DNA from: Bacteroidales bacterium
GTDB taxonomy: Bacteria; Bacteroidota; Bacteroidia; Bacteroidales; JALTDM01
Direction of reading: 5' to 3'
Length of the DNA stretch: 11,090 nucleotides
Assembly: GCA_027074135.1 (NCBI GenBank)
Contig: JALTDM010000309.1
Coordinates: 1 to 11,090, forward strand
Made by a program: the position numbers and the translations under genes. The notes beneath the pieces were generated by a model. That model was not told the origin of the DNA. It saw only the letters and a list, made by a program, of their open reading frames with translations, and ran no database searches. Shown here piece by piece: positions 7,216-11,090 of the stretch (positions within the stretch are counted from its first letter, which is position 1; each line of letters starts with the position of its first letter).

Positions 7216-8130
7216 TTAATTTATAAGATAATCAAGTTGAAGCAAAACCCTGTATTTAGTAAACCATGTATTATTTTGAAAAACTGAATAAGGAACCCCA
7301 AACCTGATATAGATTTTTTCAAGATATCTGTACCAACCACCGGCATAAATATTTACTGCATAATCTTGTGTGTTTGGTATTTTAGTTCCCGATTTGCTAT
7401 CGTAGAAATTGTAATAACCGTTAGCTCCGTATTCTATACCGAAATTGCCAATGCTCAAGTTAAACGGCTTTTGTATTGTTATAAATAAACCTGTTTCGTC
7501 CCCTGCATTTATGCCGTTATGGTTTGTGCGATATTCATAATATGCAGTGTACCACAAATTGCAATGTTTTAGTTTTGTCAATCCGTTGATAGCAGCCATA
7601 AAACGAAACGAACCTATCCCGGTAGGGTAATCTTGCATTGAATAAGTTGTTTTACCTGTGGGAAATGTTATTCTGAGTTCTCCTGAAAGAATATTTTTGC
7701 CTGTGTCGGATTTTGTAATTTGATAAGTTCCGCCTAACTCGGCATCACCCAAACCTACACCTTTTTGGATACTCATAGGAGAGAAGTGGTGAATATCTAC
7801 TAAAGGAATTATAGTATAAAAATTTATTTTATTGGAAACTCCATAAGTTAAATAGGTGTTAAAATAAAACTCATTTAAGACAATATAGGATGGAACTTTT
7901 GTGAGTTTTTTTTGTTGCTGAATATACATCTTATAAAACCTAGGAAAATCAAGGCGTGTATTTACCAGTATTTTATTTTTCTTAAGTAAAACAGGTCTTA
8001 AGTTATACACAGATTGGTACAAAACAGTGTCCACACCTACTGTGTTAATCCCTTCTTTCTTTTGTTGTCCAAACAATGAAACACTCACCGTCAAAATCCA
8101 GCTAAACAATAGTATTCTCTTTCCGCTCAT
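7216..8130 (-). CDS. outer-membrane beta-barrel protein, phenol/MetA-degradation-like transporter family
   Basis: This 304-residue protein has a signal peptide (MSGKRILLFSWILTVSVSLFG, cleavage near Gln22). The rest is alternating amphipathic strands. The segments GVGLGDAELGGTYQI (124-138) and GELRITFPTGK (150-160) recall the Phenol_MetA_deg/putative MetA-pathway outer-membrane family, whose members are small barrels associated with uptake or tolerance of aromatic compounds. The chain ends VLLQLDYLIN, a strand with hydrophobic ends. The reading frame is open further upstream to a TTG at 8187, but that codon lies inside the promoter -7 element (8185-8192); the ATG at 8130 is therefore chosen, and it is followed by a proper signal peptide. 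It is the first gene of the operon, 13 nt from usp. The substrate is unknown. Confidence 0.78.
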   Translation of the reverse strand: MSGKRILLFSWILTVSVSLFGQQKKEGINTVGVDTVLYQSVYNLRPVLLKKNKILVNTRLDFPRFYKMYIQQQKKLTKVPSYIVLNEFYFNTYLTYGVSNKINFYTIIPLVDIHHFSPMSIQKGVGLGDAELGGTYQITKSDTGKNILSGELRITFPTGKTTYSMQDYPTGIGSFRFMAAINGLTKLKHCNLWYTAYYEYRTNHNGINAGDETGLFITIQKPFNLSIGNFGIEYGANGYYNFYDSKSGTKIPNTQDYAVNIYAGGWYRYLEKIYIRFGVPYSVFQNNTWFTKYRVLLQLDYLIN

Positions 8131-8184
8131 ATCTACATAGTTACGTATATGAAAAAACTCAAAAAGCATGTAAGTAATCGCTTG

Positions 8185-8213
8185 CAAAAGTACGAAAAAA
8201 ATTAATCTGCAAA
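8185..8213 (-). promoter_or_regulatory. promoter of the efflux operon (TTTG / TACTTTTG)
   Basis: On the minus strand a TTTG (-33; 8213-8210) and TACTTTTG (-7; 8192-8185) are 17 nt apart, fitting the Bacteroidota promoter pattern. A start about 7 nt further gives a leader of roughly 48 nt to the ATG at 8130. A partial inverted repeat, AATCT (8204-8208) and AGATT (8222-8226), overlaps the -33 and could be a TetR-type operator, but only its outer arms match. Confidence 0.65.
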
Positions 8214-8296
8214 TTCATTCAAGATTTTTTATTCATTTATTTCACAACTTAAAAAGTGGGCTAATTAAAATTAGGTATTTTGAATAATGATAACGG

Positions 8297-8306
8297 GGCT
8301 AAAGCC
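8297..8306. repeat. REP-like palindrome GGCTAAAGCC
   Basis: GGCT-AA-AGCC is a perfect short palindrome inside a C/G-rich patch (8294-8311) of AT-rich DNA. GGGCTAAAGCC-like units are frequent as intergenic hairpins in Bacteroidota. A single copy cannot prove a repeat family. Confidence 0.35.
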
Positions 8307-8339
8307 AGCCTGACAACTAACAACTAATAAGTCACTCTC

Positions 8340-8369
8340 CTTAATCCTACCTCAAGGTAGGGGAATAAG
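8340..8369. repeat. hairpin CCTACC-tcaa-GGTAGG
   Basis: CCTACC (8346-8351) and GGTAGG (8356-8361) form a 6-bp stem with a TCAA loop (or 7 bp with a 2-nt loop). An outer CTTA/TAAG pair (8340-8343, 8366-8369) extends it with small bulges. It is not followed by a T-run and no gene ends nearby, so it is more likely a repeat hairpin than a terminator. Confidence 0.5.
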
Positions 8370-8449
8370 AATAATTAATATCCAATACTGAATATCGATT
8401 TTTTAAATGTAAAATTTATAATTCATTATTTTTAATTAAAACTTCTTCC

Positions 8450-8481
8450 CTTGAGTGGAAATACACTTGAGTGGAAATACA
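8450..8481. repeat. 16-bp perfect tandem repeat, two copies
   Basis: CTTGAGTGGAAATACA occurs twice in direct succession with no mismatch (8450-8465 and 8466-8481), followed by AAGGGGTGAT. Two copies of a non-coding 16-mer suggest slippage or duplication inside an intergenic repeat element. There are no spacers, so it is not a CRISPR array. Confidence 0.8.
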
Positions 8482-8577
8482 AAGGGGTGATAAAAAATCT
8501 TGCACAATTTTATCGTGTAGTAAAAAATATCTGTGATTTAATTGTAATAAATTAATATGACTTAGCCCTATTTTTAT

Positions 8578-8588
8578 GGGGGGGGGGG
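8578..8588. repeat. 11-G homopolymer tract
   Basis: Eleven consecutive G residues lie in an intergenic region that is otherwise mostly A and T. Such runs are prone to slipped-strand length change. It lies 137 nt upstream of the receptor's -7 element and about 200 nt upstream of its ATG, outside the core promoter. Confidence 0.9.
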
Positions 8589-8616
8589 TAATATTTTACC
8601 GCCACCTAAGAGTGGT

Positions 8617-8639
8617 TTTAGCACTAAATGGTTGCTAAA
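8617..8639. repeat. 7-bp inverted repeat TTTAGCA/TGCTAAA
   Basis: TTTAGCA (8617-8623) and TGCTAAA (8633-8639) are perfectly complementary across a 9-nt loop. It lies between the G-run and the receptor promoter, about 60 nt upstream of the -33, and could be an upstream protein-binding site or an RNA hairpin if transcribed. No function can be assigned. Confidence 0.4.
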
Positions 8640-8701
8640 TTAAATTCGTTAATGCATACATAACCGGAAATAATTGAAAACTTATAGTTGTTTTTTAGAT
8701 A

Positions 8702-8732
8702 TTTAACACAAAATTTCTTTTTGTTATATTTG
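8702..8732 (+). promoter_or_regulatory. promoter of the TonB-dependent receptor gene
   Basis: TATATTTG (8725-8732) is a perfect TAnnTTTG -7 element. A TTTA (8702-8705), one base off the TTTG -33 consensus, lies 19 nt upstream. A start about 7 nt after the -7 would give a leader of about 48 nt to the ATG at 8786. The non-ideal -33 suggests an intrinsically weak or activated promoter. Confidence 0.6.
8704..8726. promoter_or_regulatory. near-palindromic operator candidate between -33 and -7
   Basis: The arms TAACAcAAA (8704-8712) and TTTtTGTTA (8718-8726) match at 8 of 9 paired positions around a 5-nt centre. The site fills the spacer between -33 and -7 and shares the TA of the -7, so a bound dimer would block RNA polymerase. 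The arms do not match a Fur, Zur or PerR box as I know them. The regulator is unknown. Confidence 0.45.
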
Positions 8733-8785
8733 AGCAATATATAAGTTTATTTAGCGTTATGCCATTTAATGTAAATTGAATTGAT

Positions 8786-10963
8786 ATGAAAAGAATATTG
8801 TTATTTATTTTTCTTATCTTTTATTTTATTGCACCTACATATTCACAAAAGAATAGTAGTATAATAATAAGTGGAGTTGTAAAAGATAAAGAATCAGGTA
8901 AACCTCTCTCCGGGACTGATATTATTTTGAGTGGATCAAATAGAGGTGATATAACTAATAAAAACGGTTTGTTTTCTTTACAAATAAAAAAAGGCGAAGT
9001 AGTTCTTGTCGTATCGCATGTTGGTTATGAACCGTCATTATTTAGATTTAAGGCTTTGAGGGATACAAGTTTGAAAATTCAAATGAAGCCGGAAGTTTTT
9101 AAAGTTCAAGAAGTGATTGTGTCTGCCGGAATGTCTTCTCAGCACGAAAATGCCATTAAGATAGATGCAATAAATGCAAAAGAAGTTTTATCATCTTCTC
9201 AAAATAATATAATGTCGGCTGTCACTGAAACTCCGGGAGTTGATTTAATTAGTAGAGGTAATGGTATTACACAGCCTGTTATTAGAGGTCTTACTTCAAA
9301 TAATATTGTTGTTCTCATAAATGGAGTCAGGTTAGAAAATTTTCAATTTTCCATAAATCATCCATTTATGGTAGATGAGTGGGGGATAAACAAAATTGAA
9401 GTGATAAAAGGTCCGTCGTCCCTTTTGTATGGCTCTGATGCAATGGGTGGTGCCATAAATTTCATTACCAACAGACAGGTGGAAAAAGATACTGTTATCG
9501 GGAATGTTGTAATGAAGGGTTTCAATAATGGATTAGGATATGCAACAGGATATAATTTTACAGTTTCACGTGATAAATTTTATTTGAAATCATCAGGTGG
9601 TATAAAGCGGGCTGCAGACTATTATGACGCAACAGGAAGAAGAGTCTTTAATACTTGTTTTTCCAGTGATGAAATTTCAACAACGGCAGGTTATATAGGT
9701 GCGATAAATAATTTCAGTATGTTTTTTAGGCAGTTAAGACCAAAATTAGGACTGTATGTGCCTGATTTTGATACAACAAACATTCCCGGAGTATTCAATC
9801 ATAATTCTTGGTATCAAGATCTTACAGACAGATTGTTTATTGCAAGTGATAAGGTTAAACTTGAAAATTCAGAAATAAATGTGAAACTTTCGTACCAACA
9901 AAATAATCGTAAATTACATTCCGGAGAAGGTGTGCCTATAGACATGAATATGAATACTTTATTTTCGGATATAAATTATGTATATAGAAAAAATAATAAT
10001 ATTGAATTAACGAGTGGTATTCAGGGATTACATAAAGTTGATGTTAATAATAATGCACCCAAAAAGATTATTCCAAATGCTACGGTTCAAAGTGGTTCAG
10101 CATACTCTATAGCAAGACTTCATCTTAAAAAACGTTTTGTTTTACAAGGAGGCACCAGATTAGATATTAGGAGCCTTAGAAATGACGAAACCGGTGTTCA
10201 AAAAGATTATAATTGGGTAACGTGGTCTGCAGGTTTGACTTATAACCCAATTGAAAAACTTTTGCTGAGAGCAAATGTCGCTTCAGGTTTTCGTACTCCG
10301 GATATACCTGAATTGTATCAAAATGGATTACATGGAGACAGATATGAAATAGGAGATCCAACACTGAAGCCACAAAAGAATATCGAATATGATTTTGGGG
10401 TACATGTACATGGAGAAAAGGCTTATATAGACTTTTCTACTTTTTTCAATAATATTTACGATTATATTTATTTATATCCAGGAACTTGTGACAAACCTTG
10501 CTATTATTATGCTCAAACAGATGCCTATCTGTATGGTGGAGAATTATCGGCATATTTTAGGCCTTTGCACAATGTTAATGTTGGATCCACATTTTCGTAT
10601 GTAAAAGGTGAAAAGCAAAATGGAGATTATTTGCCTTTTATTCCGCAACCAAAATTAAAAGGTATTATAAAATATAAAATACATAAGATTGGCAATTTTG
10701 AATATTTGTTTGCTGAATTAGATCCATTATATGCATTTGAAAAAAGTGATGTGCCGCAAGGTGAGTTAGTTGGTAAGCCCTATTTCTTATTGAATTTTAA
10801 ATTAGGAACAGATATTTTAATGGGTGAATATAGAATTACAACTGGAGTTAACTTTCAAAATTTAACAAACACAATTTATTATGATAGGTTATCCACTTTG
10901 GCTAATTACGGATTTTATAATCCCGGTATAAATGCAAATGTGTATTTGAGATTTAGGTTTTAA
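8786..10963 (+). CDS. TonB-dependent outer-membrane receptor with carboxypeptidase-regulatory-like domain
   Basis: This 725-residue receptor takes up a scarce ligand across the outer membrane using TonB energy. In order it has a signal peptide (1-20, cleavage after YS), a CarboxypepD_reg-like beta domain (about 26-100, ISGVVKDKESGKPLSGTDI...), a linker with QEVIVSAGM (109-116), possibly the TonB box, a plug (about 130-230) with VIRGLTSNNIVVLINGVRLE and VIKGPSSLLYGSDAMGGAIN, and a beta-barrel to the C-terminus, which ends in NVYLRFRF with the terminal Phe of outer-membrane proteins. The segment ELYQNGLHGDRYEIGDP (509-525, His516) resembles the corresponding region of ZnuD-like metal receptors. 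A loop carries CDKPC (Cys568, Cys572), likely a disulfide or metal site. Ligand is therefore perhaps a metal or heme, which is inference. No TonB/ExbBD or partner lipoprotein is nearby, and the promoter has a possible operator. Confidence 0.9.
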   Translation: MKRILLFIFLIFYFIAPTYSQKNSSIIISGVVKDKESGKPLSGTDIILSGSNRGDITNKNGLFSLQIKKGEVVLVVSHVGYEPSLFRFKALRDTSLKIQMKPEVFKVQEVIVSAGMSSQHENAIKIDAINAKEVLSSSQNNIMSAVTETPGVDLISRGNGITQPVIRGLTSNNIVVLINGVRLENFQFSINHPFMVDEWGINKIEVIKGPSSLLYGSDAMGGAINFITNRQVEKDTVIGNVVMKGFNNGLGYATGYNFTVSRDKFYLKSSGGIKRAADYYDATGRRVFNTCFSSDEISTTAGYIGAINNFSMFFRQLRPKLGLYVPDFDTTNIPGVFNHNSWYQDLTDRLFIASDKVKLENSEINVKLSYQQNNRKLHSGEGVPIDMNMNTLFSDINYVYRKNNNIELTSGIQGLHKVDVNNNAPKKIIPNATVQSGSAYSIARLHLKKRFVLQGGTRLDIRSLRNDETGVQKDYNWVTWSAGLTYNPIEKLLLRANVASGFRTPDIPELYQNGLHGDRYEIGDPTLKPQKNIEYDFGVHVHGEKAYIDFSTFFNNIYDYIYLYPGTCDKPCYYYAQTDAYLYGGELSAYFRPLHNVNVGSTFSYVKGEKQNGDYLPFIPQPKLKGIIKYKIHKIGNFEYLFAELDPLYAFEKSDVPQGELVGKPYFLLNFKLGTDILMGEYRITTGVNFQNLTNTIYYDRLSTLANYGFYNPGINANVYLRFRF

Positions 10964-11090
10964 TTGGTAGTTTTTCTTATTTTTTCATAATTGGAAGCAT
11001 TACTGGGATCTGTTTTTTTAAGGATATTTATTACTCTTGCTTTTTAGTCAGGCTGTGCTTCTTTAAATATATTTATAAGTTCTTGTGATT
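10960..11090 (-). pseudogene. 3' end of a convergent reading frame with an in-frame stop, cut by the window edge
   Basis: On the minus strand one frame stays open from the window edge except for a TAA at 11046-11044. Upstream of it the frame reads SQELINIFKEAQPD, and after it continues for 27 codons (KARVINILKKTDPSNASNYE...) to a TAA at 10962-10960 that overlaps the receptor's own stop codon. Both parts are hydrophilic and helix-like, as in one protein tail. Either the true gene ends at 11044 and the rest is chance, or a nonsense mutation truncated it. The product is not recognised. Confidence 0.3.

Larger units (their letters stand above)
8214..8701. other. intergenic, repeat-rich stretch without a gene
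   Basis: No reading frame with coding character was found on either strand between the two divergent promoters. The stretch contains REP-like palindromes (8297-8306, 8340-8369), a 16-bp tandem repeat (8450-8481), an 11-G run (8578-8588) and an inverted repeat (8617-8639), each listed separately. The segments around 8290-8490 resemble the degenerate hairpin-containing repeats scattered between genes in many Bacteroidota genomes, from memory and not tested here. Confidence 0.6.

Noticed and set aside
8346..8361. Hairpin CCTACC-tcaa-GGTAGG as a terminator
   Set aside because: No T-run follows on either strand and no gene ends nearby; it fits a repeat hairpin better.
8450..8481. Tandem repeat as a CRISPR array
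   Set aside because: The two units are contiguous with no spacer and no cas gene is present.
10176..10373. 65-codon minus-strand frame inside the receptor gene
   Set aside because: It lies fully within the well-supported receptor coding region on the opposite strand and shows no domain.

Overview
The window looks like chromosomal DNA of a Bacteroidota bacterium. It is strongly AT-rich, and its candidate promoters carry the TAnnTTTG (-7) element of that phylum. One outer-membrane receptor combines a carboxypeptidase-regulatory-like domain with a TonB plug and barrel, and a SiaB/SiaC-type pair is present. These traits support the phylum but not a genus.

Left block (about 1-1770, + strand): a two-gene unit encoding a protein made of two tandem SiaB-type (HATPase-like) kinase domains and a SiaC-type (DUF1987) phosphoprotein. 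The SiaC Thr that matches the known phosphosite is kept. The usual partners SiaA (PP2C phosphatase) and SiaD (diguanylate cyclase) are not in the window. A 9-bp AT-rich inverted repeat separates this unit from the convergent tetR gene.

Central block (about 1827-8213, - strand): a six-gene operon read from about 8178 to 2593. It encodes a small outer-membrane beta-barrel (phenol/MetA-degradation-like), a tandem universal stress protein, a lipoprotein HlyD-type adaptor, an ABC-2-type membrane permease, a TolC-type outer-membrane factor and an AhpD/carboxymuconolactone-decarboxylase-like protein with a degenerate active site. Gaps are 13-22 nt and adaptor and permease overlap by 14 nt. A GC-rich hairpin followed by a T-run ends the operon. 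A TetR-family repressor gene follows on the same strand with its own possible promoter and is the likely local regulator. Adaptor, permease and outer-membrane factor form a tripartite efflux system, but no ATP-binding subunit is encoded here.

Intergenic stretch (8188-8785): about 600 nt with no convincing gene. It holds the operon promoter, REP-like hairpins, a 16-bp tandem repeat, an 11-G homopolymer, a 7-bp inverted repeat, and the promoter of the rightward receptor gene with a 23-bp near-palindrome between -33 and -7.

Right block (8786-11090): a 725-residue TonB-dependent receptor, possibly a metal/ZnuD-like receptor, followed by the convergent 3' end of another reading frame that is interrupted by a stop codon and cut by the window edge.
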